From Paenibacillus catalpae (GTDB lineage: Bacteria; Bacillota; Bacilli; Paenibacillales; Paenibacillaceae), in contig NZ_FOMT01000003.1 of NCBI RefSeq assembly GCF_900112695.1, forward strand, positions 768,553 through 832,552: a DNA stretch of 64,000 nucleotides, written 5' to 3'. The notes beneath the pieces were generated by a model, which saw only the letters and a list, made by a program, of their open reading frames with translations, was not told the origin of the DNA and did not search any database. How positions within the stretch are numbered: position 1 is the stretch's first letter; every line of letters starts with the position of its first letter. Shown piece after piece: positions 37,241 through 48,793 of this stretch. The translations under genes and the position numbers were made by a program.

Positions 37241-38329
37241 ATGAAAGGTACGATGATCGGGTTAGTTAAAGAGGTAAGGGCACCTGGGGCGGTATTAAGG
37301 GAAATTCCGATTCCAGAGTGTGGCCCCGACGAAGTGCTTGTTAAGATAAAAGCAACCTCCATTTGCGGGACGGATGTACATATCTACAGATGGGACCAAT
37401 GGGCGGAAAGCGTAGTCGTTACTCCGAATGTGTTTGGTCATGAATTCGCTGGTGTGGTTGAAAAGGTTGGCAGTCAAGTGAGTAATGTAAAAATGGGGGA
37501 TCACGTTTCCGCAGAAGGTCATATGGTTTGTGGCGTTTGTAAGGCTTGTCGCACGGGAAACGCACACGTATGCCCGTATACAGTAAGCTTCGGCATCACT
37601 GCGCCAGGCTGTTTTGCGGAATATGCAGTTGTTAAGGCGTCGAATATCATTATCAATAAAAAAGATATGCCTTTTGAGATCGCATGTCTGCAGGATCCTC
37701 TCGGAAATGCCGTACAAACCGTTTTGTCAGGCGACATCGTGGGGAAGTCCGTCATCATTATCGGTACAGGTCCGATTGGTTTAATGGCAGTTACCGTTGC
37801 CAAGGCCAGTGGGGCAGGGATGGTGATAGCTGTGGATGTGAATCCGTATCGGTTGTTGCTTGCTAAGAAAATGGGTGCAGACTATACCATCAACAGCCGA
37901 GAAGAATCTATGGTCGATGCGATTCGCTCCTACACGGGAGGCGAAGGGGCTGAAGTTGTCCTAGAAATGTCAGGATTCCCCGATGCCATTCGTGATGGTT
38001 TTGAGGTATCCGCCTCCGCGGCTCGTGTATCTTTACTTGGCATACCAACGCAAGAGGTGCCTCTTGATTTATCGCGACATATCATTTTCAAAGGTTTACG
38101 AGTGGAAGGGATTACAGGACGACGCATGTACCAGACTTGGTATCAATTAAAAGGTCTATTAGAACAGAATCGTATTGATTTAAAACTACTAATTACCCAT
38201 ACCTTCTCGCTAGAAGATTATGAAAAAGCATTTGAACTGATGATATCAGGACAATGTGGAAAAATCGTTTTTTTACATGACACAGATGAATCTTTGTCAT
38301 CATTAAAGGAGTGTGTGATCCATGGCTGA
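37241..38329 (+). CDS. tdh: L-threonine 3-dehydrogenase
   Basis: 362-residue zinc-dependent medium-chain dehydrogenase that oxidises L-threonine with NAD+ to 2-amino-3-ketobutyrate. Catalytic zinc ligands are C42 (SICGTDVHIY), H67 and E68 (GHEFAGVVEKVG); the structural zinc cysteines are in MVCGVCKACRTGNAHVC; the NAD-binding loop is IIGTGPIGLMAVTVAK. ATG 37241 follows AAGGGGG. It overlaps kbl by eight bases, and the pair converts threonine to glycine and acetyl-CoA. Confidence 0.94.
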   Translation: MKGTMIGLVKEVRAPGAVLREIPIPECGPDEVLVKIKATSICGTDVHIYRWDQWAESVVVTPNVFGHEFAGVVEKVGSQVSNVKMGDHVSAEGHMVCGVCKACRTGNAHVCPYTVSFGITAPGCFAEYAVVKASNIIINKKDMPFEIACLQDPLGNAVQTVLSGDIVGKSVIIIGTGPIGLMAVTVAKASGAGMVIAVDVNPYRLLLAKKMGADYTINSREESMVDAIRSYTGGEGAEVVLEMSGFPDAIRDGFEVSASAARVSLLGIPTQEVPLDLSRHIIFKGLRVEGITGRRMYQTWYQLKGLLEQNRIDLKLLITHTFSLEDYEKAFELMISGQCGKIVFLHDTDESLSSLKECVIHG

Positions 38330-39497
38330 TTGGAATACATTAGAGCAGGAGTTGGAGCAATTAAAGAAGGAAGGGCGTTATCGTCCTCTAACCGTATGGG
38401 AAAGCGGTTCAAATGCATGGATGACGTTGAAGGGACGCTCTGTTCTGCAAATGTCGTCTAACAATTATTTGGGGCTAACGAATCATCCTAGAATGAAAAA
38501 AGCGGCCATCCAGGCTATAGATAAATATGGAGTTGGAAGCGGTTCCGTGCGTACCATTACAGGTACGCTTGATATTCAACATTATTTTGAGCTTGAACTT
38601 GCACGATTTAAAGGAACTGAAGCTGCCCTTGTGTTTCAATCGGGTTTCACTGCCAATCAAGGTGTTCTAGGATCGCTGCTTGGAGCTGAGGATGTCGTGA
38701 TTAGTGATGAGTTGAATCATGCAAGTATTATTGATGGCATTCGTTTGACGAAAGCGCACCGAAAGGTTTTTGCTCATAAAAACATGGATCAGTTGGAAGC
38801 AGCTTTACAAGCTAGCGCTGGCTTTAAGAAGCGTATTGTTGTGACGGACGGTGTATTCAGCATGGATGGCGACATCGCACCGCTGCCGACAATTGTAGAA
38901 CTTGCTGAGAAATACGATGCATTTGTATACGTAGATGATGCTCATGCGAGCGGTGTGCTCGGTAAGAATGGGAAAGGTTCGACGGACCATTTTGGACTGC
39001 ATGGTCGCGTACACATCCAAATCGGCACACTTTCGAAGGCTATTGGAGCTGTTGGAGGTTATGTTGCTTGTGATCAAATTCTTAAAGATTATCTAATCCA
39101 TAAAGCGCGTCCTTTTCTATTCAGCACCTCCCAAGTGCCTGCGGTAACAGCTACTTGCTTTGCTGCAATTCGAGTGCTGCAGCAAAGTGGAGACCTTATC
39201 GAAAAACTTTGGGAAAATGCAACGTATTTTCGTTCAAAAGTGCAGGCGCTTGGGTTTAATACCGGAATGAGTGAAACACCGATTATACCAATTATCGTGG
39301 GGAATCCTGCGTTGACGATGAAATTCTCTGATTTGCTGTTGCAGGAAGGTGTCTTTGCTCAAGGAATTGTCTATCCGACCGTGGCGATGGATAAAGGACG
39401 TGTTCGTTTTATTATTACAGCTAAGCATACACGTGAGGATCTTGATTTTGCACTGAATGCGTTACATCATGCAGGAAGACAGCTTAGTCTTATATAG
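38322..39497 (+). CDS. kbl: Glycine C-acetyltransferase (2-amino-3-ketobutyrate CoA ligase)
   Basis: 391-residue alpha-oxoamine synthase, a PLP enzyme that splits 2-amino-3-ketobutyrate with CoA into glycine and acetyl-CoA. The PLP lysine is K239 in IGTLSKAIGAVGGYVA; other landmarks are SSNNYLGLTNHP, GVGSGSVRTITGT and VDDAHASGVLGKNGKG. The fold is shared with BioF and HemA, but overlap with tdh decides the call. AAAGGAG lies 9 bases upstream of the ATG. Confidence 0.93.
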   Translation: MADWNTLEQELEQLKKEGRYRPLTVWESGSNAWMTLKGRSVLQMSSNNYLGLTNHPRMKKAAIQAIDKYGVGSGSVRTITGTLDIQHYFELELARFKGTEAALVFQSGFTANQGVLGSLLGAEDVVISDELNHASIIDGIRLTKAHRKVFAHKNMDQLEAALQASAGFKKRIVVTDGVFSMDGDIAPLPTIVELAEKYDAFVYVDDAHASGVLGKNGKGSTDHFGLHGRVHIQIGTLSKAIGAVGGYVACDQILKDYLIHKARPFLFSTSQVPAVTATCFAAIRVLQQSGDLIEKLWENATYFRSKVQALGFNTGMSETPIIPIIVGNPALTMKFSDLLLQEGVFAQGIVYPTVAMDKGRVRFIITAKHTREDLDFALNALHHAGRQLSLI

Positions 39498-39618
39498 AAA
39501 AATCTAGGGACTAATTCTATGATGCCCATACTCATTCTTACAGTATTATTTCATGCATGGCATCCTGCTCGACTCGTGAAACAACCAATAAAAAGATAAT
39601 AGGGGGATGGTTGGAAGA

Positions 39619-40143
39619 ATGAATTGGGATCTAATCAGTATATTTGTTTTTGAATTTCTATTTGTAACTGTAATGACATTTAGATGGATTATTCTTGTAA
39701 AGGGCAAAAAGTACACCTCAGCGGCAATTTGTATTTTGGAGCAGTCCTTAAATATTGTTGCTCTAAGCATGGTAGTAACTCAATTTGATGACCCTTTGAG
39801 GATCATTGTTTACGCATTGGGCTATGCAACCGGATCCATTGCCGGTAGTATGATTGAAGAAAGACTAGCACTAGGATATACTCAACTTCAAATTATCACA
39901 TCCATTTCTACTAATTTGCCTCAGCAGCTGCGGGAACTTGGTGGTATCGGGGTTACCGAATGGACAGTTCTGGGAAAAGAACAAGAGCGGTTGATGATGA
40001 TGGTTGTCATTCGTCGCAAGTGGGCGGTACGTCTGCTTGACAGAATTCAAGAAATTGAACCGGAAGCATTTATCGTGGAGATGGCGCCGCAAGCATATCG
40101 AGGGGGATATATACCCAGACAGGTAAAAACTAGATTTTTTTGA
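39619..40143 (+). CDS. UPF0316/DUF2179 membrane protein (YebE-like)
   Basis: 174 residues. Three hydrophobic segments in the first ~85 residues (FVFEFLFVTVMTFRWIILV with KGKK after it; ICILEQSLNIVALSMVV; IIVYALGYATGSIAGSMIEE) lead to a cytoplasmic DUF2179-like domain (GIGVTEWTVLGKEQERLMMM). Family members are small membrane proteins with a proposed nucleotide- or ligand-sensing domain but no established role. ATG 39619 is preferred; ATG 39607 abuts AGGGGG. Confidence 0.85.
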   Translation: MNWDLISIFVFEFLFVTVMTFRWIILVKGKKYTSAAICILEQSLNIVALSMVVTQFDDPLRIIVYALGYATGSIAGSMIEERLALGYTQLQIITSISTNLPQQLRELGGIGVTEWTVLGKEQERLMMMVVIRRKWAVRLLDRIQEIEPEAFIVEMAPQAYRGGYIPRQVKTRFF

Positions 40144-40167
40144 ATAAAAACTACCTAATTAAATTCT

Positions 40168-40210
40168 AATCGCCTTGGGACACTGCACCGTAAGGCGATT
40201 TTTGATTTTA
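40168..40210 (+). terminator. Terminator after the UPF0316 gene
   Basis: AATCGCCTT/AAGGCGATT 9-bp stem with a 15-base loop, followed by TTTGATTTTAT. Bases 40211-40519 show no gene. Confidence 0.75.
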
Positions 40211-40519
40211 TCAAATACCTTAAAAAGTAATTCTATCAGTGGTAGTGTTCTCAAAAGTGATTTATACGCAATATAGAAAAACTGGTTCACTAATAAACGA
40301 ATGCATGATGAGAATGTACGTTAGGAACTGCGTATTTCTGTGCTAACGGAAGCAAGAAGTATCCATTTGAATATTGAACCAAAATGAATTCGTTGCCATG
40401 CAGGTTAAACCGTCAAAAACCGCTAATGAACATTATTTTAGAGTTTACAATCCACTGCGGTAGGCGTAATATTCCTCATATACCAGACAATAGCTTTCTA
40501 TCAGGAGTGATCCTATTAT

Positions 40520-40948
40520 ATGATCTTGCACGCTGAGCCTTACTCTAGACCTAGACTCTTAGCCATTCATCAAAAAATAGCTTATGTCGAAATCTTTATC
40601 TGTCATCCTGTACGACCATACCCGAGCAAGAAGCCGGCCCCGCCGCCACGTGTCATTTGGCTCCATCTCTATAGTAGCGGCTGGTCAGGATGGGCATCCT
40701 GTCCGTTTCCATCTGCTTACAGCCATATTGACCCCGTACAGTGGGCATCAGTTTTCTCCAAATGGAAAGGCCTTTCCGTTGAAGAAAGTCTGGAGACCTT
40801 TTCTAACCATGACGATTCCCATGATATGATCAGAAATAAATTGGCAAAAACTGCCTTGCTAAATATGTTTGAAAATGTTGACCACAGGATAAAGCATAAA
40901 GTGCTTATGGATGAAGCGATATCTTATTGCTACTATCGAATTAATTAA
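40520..40948 (+). CDS. Hypothetical protein
   Basis: 142 codons from an ATG with only a distant AGGAGTGATCC. I do not recognise the product. The N-terminal half is Pro/Arg/His-rich (RPYPSKKPAPPPRVIW), the C-terminal half more normal, with VQWASVFSKWKGLSVEESLE and a helical end. The SGWSGWASCPFPSAYS stretch faintly recalls the N-terminal domain of enolase-superfamily enzymes (D/SSGxxGWGE), so this may be a degraded fragment rather than a working gene. Confidence 0.4.
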   Translation: MILHAEPYSRPRLLAIHQKIAYVEIFICHPVRPYPSKKPAPPPRVIWLHLYSSGWSGWASCPFPSAYSHIDPVQWASVFSKWKGLSVEESLETFSNHDDSHDMIRNKLAKTALLNMFENVDHRIKHKVLMDEAISYCYYRIN

Positions 40949-40965
40949 TAAAGGTATGATCAATA

Positions 40966-40998
40966 AACAGCCGTACAGTTCAACACTGTACGGCTGTT
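40966..40998. terminator. Perfect inverted repeat between convergent genes
   Basis: 14-bp stem AACAGCCGTACAGT/ACTGTACGGCTGTT with a 5-base loop between the hypothetical gene and the convergent AraC gene. There is no T run on either strand, so termination efficiency is doubtful; it may serve both directions. Confidence 0.55.
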
Positions 40999-41043
40999 AG
41001 TCTATCCATTTTCACTTCGAGTTTAATAACGCTCTATTTTCAT

Positions 41044-41889
41044 TTACTCTTTAAATTCAAAAGGTACTTCTCTGAATTCCTTTGGAGTAACGCCAAATTT
41101 TAGCCGAAAGGCACGGGAGAAATAAACGGTTTCCATTCCGACCTGTCTGGCAATTTCAGTTACAGGCCATTCAGGATGAGCTTTTAGCAGTCTGGCTGCG
41201 CCTAGTAATCGCTGCTTTTTCAAATATTGGAGCGGAGTCGTATGGTAAGTGCTAAGAAACAGCCTTGTCAGCTGTTTCCGCGAGTAACCAAGTTGCTCGG
41301 CTAAGCTGGTGATAGTCGTTTCGGGACGGTTCACATGATCGCGCAGGAAACGGGCAGCCGCATGGGCTACGGTGTTTGTACCTTGAAATTGACGGTCAGT
41401 TGAGCTCTTATGGCGCTGCTTCACTATTTCGGATAGGAAAGAGAGAAATAACTCGGATGACCGCCAGTAATCATGGTTGGCGCCAGACTGACACCATATT
41501 TGTTCAATTAGATCAAATAAACGGTCTGTTTGCTGTGCTATGAATAACTTGGGCACATCTCCCAACTTCCATGCGCGAAGCGCCTCGGCTTCTGCAGAGA
41601 AACTAATGAAGCCGACATTCCAAGGCTCATAGCCTTCTGAGATATATTCATGTGGTATATCTGCCGGTATATACAGAATTTGATTAGCGTTACAAATGTC
41701 CCATTTAGACTGTCCGAGTAGCCTAAACCTGCCTTTTCCGGAGAAAGTAACGATCAACTGGTAAGCCGAAAATCCTTCCATACGTACCGTCGCTTGCTGC
41801 TCTTCAGTTCCGACTGTATAGACGGAGAATAGAAGCCTCTCTTCTACATGCTCTGACAACACATTAGTTCGGAGTGTAAGCAGTTTCAT
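41044..41889 (-). CDS. AraC-family transcriptional regulator
   Basis: 281-residue regulator with an N-terminal AraC/cupin ligand-binding domain (YQLIVTFSGKGRFRL; ILYIPADIPHEYISEGYEPW) and two C-terminal helix-turn-helices (TITSLAEQLGYSRKQLTRLF and VTEIARQVGMETVYFSRAFR, then FGVTPKEFR). The second ATG, at 41889, has AAGGAGG 7 bases upstream and is preferred over 41895. It is divergent from the beta-galactosidase gene with ~120 bases between starts and most likely activates it in response to a galactoside. Confidence 0.92.
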   Translation of the reverse strand: MKLLTLRTNVLSEHVEERLLFSVYTVGTEEQQATVRMEGFSAYQLIVTFSGKGRFRLLGQSKWDICNANQILYIPADIPHEYISEGYEPWNVGFISFSAEAEALRAWKLGDVPKLFIAQQTDRLFDLIEQIWCQSGANHDYWRSSELFLSFLSEIVKQRHKSSTDRQFQGTNTVAHAAARFLRDHVNRPETTITSLAEQLGYSRKQLTRLFLSTYHTTPLQYLKKQRLLGAARLLKAHPEWPVTEIARQVGMETVYFSRAFRLKFGVTPKEFREVPFEFKE

Positions 41890-41991
41890 CGTCATCCTCC
41901 TTCCGCATCCTATGTCCCTTTTATACTATAAAATGTCGCTTTTGGTTTCTACTACGAACAGTATATCAGAATTTATACTAGAGGATAGTAA

Positions 41992-45039
<3,048 letters not shown>

Positions 45040-45099
45040 AAGGCATTCTGGAAGGATGGAGCAGAGTGCTCCATCCATTATATTATTATTAACTAAATA

Positions 45100-45300
45100 A
45101 CGGTTCCAGGATGCTCCTGTAACTAAAGATGCTTTCTGGGCGATGTCTACGCCTACGACAAGGTGAGAAACGGTAATGTTTTTAATGAGTTGATGTTGCT
45201 TGTCTTGTGCCTTAAACTTTATAGTAGAGCGACCTCCTGATGGGCTTTTTGAGGCTTTTGACCTCGTGCGTAACCCATCGTACAGAGGCGCTCATTTTTG
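45100..45300 (-). mobile_element. IS110-family insertion sequence remnant (5' end)
   Basis: On the minus strand an IS110-type 5' region is followed by the first ~30 codons of the transposase: AQDKQHQLIKNITVSHLVVG then VDIAQKAS, the DEDD-domain start with its first catalytic Asp. The expected ATG reads ATA and homology stops just after DIAQK, so it is inactive. Bases 45301-45600 show nothing recognisable apart from a short motif at 45335-45356 that recurs at 50243-50265. Confidence 0.7.
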
Positions 45301-45599
45301 TTCAAACTCCAAATTATTCGTTTTACAGGAATTCTAACGGGAGACAATAGCTCAACACACGATAGCAGCCGACGTAATAACCTGTTGTAACATTACTTAT
45401 ATGAAAATAAAGCTACCAGGTCCTTAATCGAGTCTGGTGTTAGATCCAGGCTTTGGGAATGTCGCTATTGATTTCAGCTTTTCGAATATCACTGTTTAAT
45501 ATTCAGTAAGTGCTTTGTATTTTTGTAGTTTTACCGATGTTTAAATGACTTTCGACTGTCTGTATCTATAAGTGTCAGGAAACAAAAAACATTCCTTAT

Positions 45600-45789
45600 A
45601 AAGTGTGGGGTGAGTATTACCCATATAGTAATTGGAAAGGCACTTTGAAATAACTTCAGGAAATCTATGACCAAGCATTAAAAGATAGGGAAGATGAATT
45701 AATTAGAGAAAAAGAAGAGAAACAAATAAGAGAGCAGAAGCGACAGCAGATCAGCTTAGAAAATCTGCAGAAAGATTAAAGGAGTGATA
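45600..45789 (+). pseudogene. Degraded coiled-coil protein fragment
   Basis: EYYPYSNWKGTL, a stop, then LQEIYDQALKDREDELIREK continuing as a Glu/Lys/Arg-rich coiled coil; after one more frame change the end reads ADQLRKSAERLKE and a TGA. It looks like the C terminus of a lost protein. I cannot name it. Confidence 0.35.
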
Positions 45790-45867
45790 AATAGTAAGTA
45801 TGAGGTTTAAAATTCTGTTATTGTGACAATACTTCTAGGTATTAAGTGATTTTTGGAGGTTATTGTC

Positions 45868-46347
45868 CTGAGTCAACAACTAAGCTACGAGAAAACTCAT
45901 CTCTTAATATCCAACTTTCTGAATGAGAGTAACGATAAAGTGTTTTGCTTTTTGACAGCAGAACATACAATTGGGAATTCTTTTGTACTTAAGAGGTACT
46001 GCAAGGATAATGTTTATGCAATTTATATGAATCTAATGTCTACTAGATCTACTAAATCGTTGATACTTCAATTGTTGCATGCGATAGAAGTTCCTTTTGT
46101 AAAACAATATCAAAATGATTACTTGGTCCACCTGTTATGTTCGGAACTGATGAGAAAGAAGATCTCTCACTTTGTTTTTGATAATATACAAGAATTAGAA
46201 GCTAGCAAAAATATCTTCGAGATATTCGAGTTATTAAGATATCTAAATATTAATACGGATGTTCAATACATTTGTGTAGGCTCTAACATGTCGGAGAGCT
46301 TATCTACAGAAATTACTAGGCGTAGCGAATTTTTAAACGTAATCTAA
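45868..46347 (+). CDS. Small AAA+-like protein with degenerate Walker motifs (TniB/TnsC-like)
   Basis: About 160 residues, laid out like the core of a TniB/TnsC-type AAA+ ATPase. The P-loop position reads AEHTIGNSFVLKRYC where GxxGxGKSxxLxRxC is expected, so the Walker A Lys is Asn. The Walker B position reads HFVFDNIQELEA where hhhhDEIQ is expected, so the Glu is Asn. The sensor-1-like ICVGSNMSES is present. Nucleotide hydrolysis is therefore doubtful. TTG 45853 abuts TGGAGG, so a CTG at 45868 or another rare start is used, or the start is damaged. It is followed by a strong terminator and by a transposon-end-like repeat array. It is either a relic or a non-catalytic regulator. Confidence 0.55.
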   Translation: MSQQLSYEKTHLLISNFLNESNDKVFCFLTAEHTIGNSFVLKRYCKDNVYAIYMNLMSTRSTKSLILQLLHAIEVPFVKQYQNDYLVHLLCSELMRKKISHFVFDNIQELEASKNIFEIFELLRYLNINTDVQYICVGSNMSESLSTEITRRSEFLNVI

Positions 46348-46373
46348 TAAACTTAGAGTTCTCCGCTAATAAG

Positions 46374-46409
46374 AAATCCCGATCAGCACTGCTGATCGGG
46401 ATTTTTGTG
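46374..46409 (+). terminator. Terminator after the AAA-like gene
   Basis: 14-bp stem AAATCCCGATCAGC/GCTGATCGGGATTT with a short loop, followed by TTGTG. The strong terminator suggests the upstream gene was once well expressed. Confidence 0.8.
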
Positions 46410-46435
46410 TTGAATTAATACTGCTTTAAGCTCTA

Positions 46436-46700
46436 TACATTTCATGTATAAATATGCAAAGCGACATATGCGGATATTCTCAGAAATTAAGAAAACCGGG
46501 CTTATTATAAAGCTTTTTAGAAATCGCTTTCTCAGTAATTATGAAAGCGATTATTGATAAATCAAGCTTTTTCCTTAGTGTATTTTCAGCAATTCTGACG
46601 TCACACACCGACTGTGTGACGTCAGAATTATTGAGAAGAACATCAAAATTAAAGAGAAGAAATTTTCAAAAATACTAAGAAAATGCCTTGGGATGAATAT
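46436..46700. repeat. Repeat array, copy 1, with 16-bp palindrome at its centre
   Basis: Three spaced motifs of the type TTCTCA(N)xAATT(A/C)TGA, the last running into TGACGTCACAC; then a 7-base loop; then GTGTGACGTCAGAATT and further inverted motifs. The arms 46591-46606 and 46614-46629 are perfect reverse complements. Copy 2 is at 50815-51012. The layout recalls arrays of transposase-binding sites at Tn7/Tn552-type ends placed head to head. The stretch 46701-46920 between here and the SDR gene holds a short open frame without start (ILEHELEQHLLDQFMVSVKK) that I cannot identify. Confidence 0.6.
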
Positions 46701-46921
46701 TAATGCATTAATATGTATAATCAAGAGGGTTGATGTTTTGGAGTAAATTAACACAATATTAGAACATGAATTAGAACAGCATTTGTTGGATCAATTTATG
46801 GTTTCGGTTAAAAAGGGAAAAGTAGGAGATTTGTTAGGAAACGTCGAATTTCTAATATTATTGTCACATAGCTCTTTAGATAATAATGGAAGGTAAGTAT
46901 GGGTTTGAGTATTGAAATGAA

Positions 46922-46957
46922 GCGAGCGCTCTCCCGTTATATTGGGAAAACGCTCGC
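46922..46957 (-). terminator. Hairpin downstream of the SDR gene
   Basis: GCGAGCG/CGCTCGC outer stem extended by an inner TTTTCCC/GGGAGAG pairing on the minus strand, 34 bases past the SDR stop. The downstream T run is weak. Confidence 0.6.
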
Positions 46958-46990
46958 TGTATTAACACGATTATCCACTAATCACCATAA

Positions 46991-47752
46991 TTACCAAGGT
47001 AACTCTGTGTCCATATGATAGAACTTGCCTGTCGGTCCGTCCGAAGGCAACGTGGCAAGCATCACGCTTGTTTTACTGCCATCTTCAAGATTCATATCAG
47101 CGTATTTACCGCCCATCGGAGTCTTCACCCAACCAGGATAAGCAGAATTCACTTTGATTGGTGTTTCCTTAAGCTCATGTGCAAGATGAGTGGTAAAGGT
47201 ATTCATAGCTGCCTTCGAGGCATCGTAAGCTAGAAGTTTGACATCGTAAATTGGAGCAGTGGGATTGGAATGCAGGGTATTCGATCCAAGCGCACTTGAC
47301 ACATTAACAATTCTTCCGGCAGGGGCTTTGCGAATCAACGGCAGCAGTAGCTGAGTTAATTCAACCATGCTGAAAAAATTGGCATCGAAGGTTTCACGCA
47401 AAACTGCCGGCGAAACTGTACTTGTTTCATTAATGGGCGCAAGATCCTCAATCTCTATCTGTATCCCGGCATTATTAATTAACATATCAAGCTTACCGTA
47501 CCGCTGTTCAAAGAAATTGTAGGCAGCCTGAAGGTCTTCGGCTAGATTAACGTCCAATTTGATACTTTCAACCTGGATTCCCTCCGAACGAAGTGTATCC
47601 TCAGCAACTCTCCCTTTCTCCAAATCGCGCGATCCAATAACTACAGTGGCGCCAAGTTTGCCTAATTGGCGTGCTGTTTCCAATCCGATACCACGATTTC
47701 CTCCAGTAATAAAAGCAACCTTGCCGTCCATATTGTTCCCTTTTGTAGTCAT
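46991..47752 (-). CDS. Short-chain dehydrogenase/reductase (carbonyl-reductase-like)
   Basis: 253-residue classical SDR. Cofactor motif TGGNRGIG near residue 17, INNAG, catalytic Ser in NVSSALG and the YDASKAAMN Tyr/Lys pair are all present. The insert between Ser and Tyr (SNTLHSNPTAPIYDVKLL) resembles carbonyl-reductase-type SDRs that use NADPH. Substrate unknown. ATG 47752 has GAAGGAG upstream. It is transcribed alone on the minus strand inside the scrap region; 47753-48085 beyond it shows no gene. Confidence 0.9.
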   Translation of the reverse strand: MTTKGNNMDGKVAFITGGNRGIGLETARQLGKLGATVVIGSRDLEKGRVAEDTLRSEGIQVESIKLDVNLAEDLQAAYNFFEQRYGKLDMLINNAGIQIEIEDLAPINETSTVSPAVLRETFDANFFSMVELTQLLLPLIRKAPAGRIVNVSSALGSNTLHSNPTAPIYDVKLLAYDASKAAMNTFTTHLAHELKETPIKVNSAYPGWVKTPMGGKYADMNLEDGSKTSVMLATLPSDGPTGKFYHMDTELPW

Positions 47753-48085
47753 TTTTTGTTATTCTCCTTCAAGATCTATTTTATATAGCCCTTTGACCTA
47801 GCCTTGATGATTATTAAGATTGGCCTCCACTTTAAATTAGTACCGCTTCGAATTATCGGGAATGATCATTCTAATTATGTTAAAAAAATTTTCCTTAGAC
47901 TGCTAAAGCGGTTTAATGATGATTTCCTCCTTCTCGTTGTCTTTGTCGCTGTAATCACTACACGCAATTCAAGCAGCGCAATTCAAGCAGTGACAGTTCT
48001 ACTGCCCTGTCCGCAAACCTATATTAACATATTGAGAACGATCGGTAAAGAATGATTTAGATTTTAATAAAAACAAACTAATAAG

Positions 48086-48116
48086 CAAAAAAAAGGCTCT
48101 GCTGAGTAAGCAGAGC
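48086..48116 (-). terminator. Orphan terminator, minus strand
   Basis: GCTCTGCT/AGCAGAGC 8-bp stem followed on the minus strand by nine T. No minus-strand gene lies upstream, so the gene it served is gone. Confidence 0.6.
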
Positions 48117-48125
48117 TGAAATTAT

Positions 48126-48397
48126 TTGGAGGCGTCGGCGAACAAACGAATCTTACCGAAATGGAAGTTCCAAGCAAATATTTTGATATCGTTAGAGACA
48201 TTCCAGACGGACCGAGCAAGCTTGGCAACGTTGGATATGTCTATGCAAGCTTCGCCAAAGATCTTCGCGAAGGCACGCATGTAACACCTGATTTCGCGCA
48301 TGCTGTTAAGCGCCACCGTTTGGCGGATGCGATTACGAAAGCGAATGAGACAGGTACAGCGCAGAAAGTAGATAACTCTAATCCGTTCAAAGGTTGA
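48126..48397 (+). pseudogene. Gfo/Idh/MocA oxidoreductase, C-terminal fragment
   Basis: About 90 codons open to a stop with no start or upstream domain: IPDGPSKLGNVGYVYASFAK, then HVTPDFAHAVKRHRLADAI and a short tail. This is the C-terminal part of a Gfo/Idh/MocA sugar dehydrogenase; the Rossmann domain is absent. The upstream side breaks off next to an orphan terminator. Confidence 0.65.
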
Positions 48398-48589
48398 TAA
48401 GAAATGTGGAACATCATCGGGTTATTGATGCATGCCTATATGACCGAGGCATTTACTTGTCGACGTTCTATTTCAACGAACTTGGTATCTTGACTTTAGT
48501 AACCGGCTTTGCTTTCTTGCTGCTGGGAATTTCCTATTTTCGTCGTTGTCATAATCTACGGTTCCGTTTATATGCTCGAGCATAATTCG

Positions 48590-48760
48590 ATGTATCGCAG
48601 CCTAACGATCGGAGGTCGTGATAAATTGAAAACGTCCATGCAGAAGCTGCTGCAGGATACCTCAGCCGATGAGATTATTATCACGACCCAAATCTATGAT
48701 CATAAAGACCGGCTTCGTAATTGGTTTCGAATCGCAGTTCTTATATATTTCAATATAAAT
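48590..48760 (+). pseudogene. Luciferase-like monooxygenase, C-terminal fragment
   Basis: IGGRDKLKTSMQKLLQDTSA followed by DEIIITTQIYDHKDRL matches the last helix-strand unit of LLM-class flavin monooxygenases (GTPxxVxxxL...ADEhhhTxxhxDxxxRhxS). No start or upstream domain is present. The stretch 48398-48589 before it encodes hydrophobic pieces in two frames that I cannot assign. Confidence 0.6.
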
Positions 48761-48793
48761 TAACTCAAGTACCGAAGGAAGGGAGATCCATTC

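Noticed and set aside
37069..37362. 98-codon N-terminal extension of the XRE-cupin regulator
   Set aside because: The extension runs through the divergent promoter and the start of tdh; a good ribosome site supports the start at 37068.
47804..48055. 83-codon open frame between the SDR gene and the scrap region
   Set aside because: No ribosome site and low-complexity hydrophobic content; no recognisable family.
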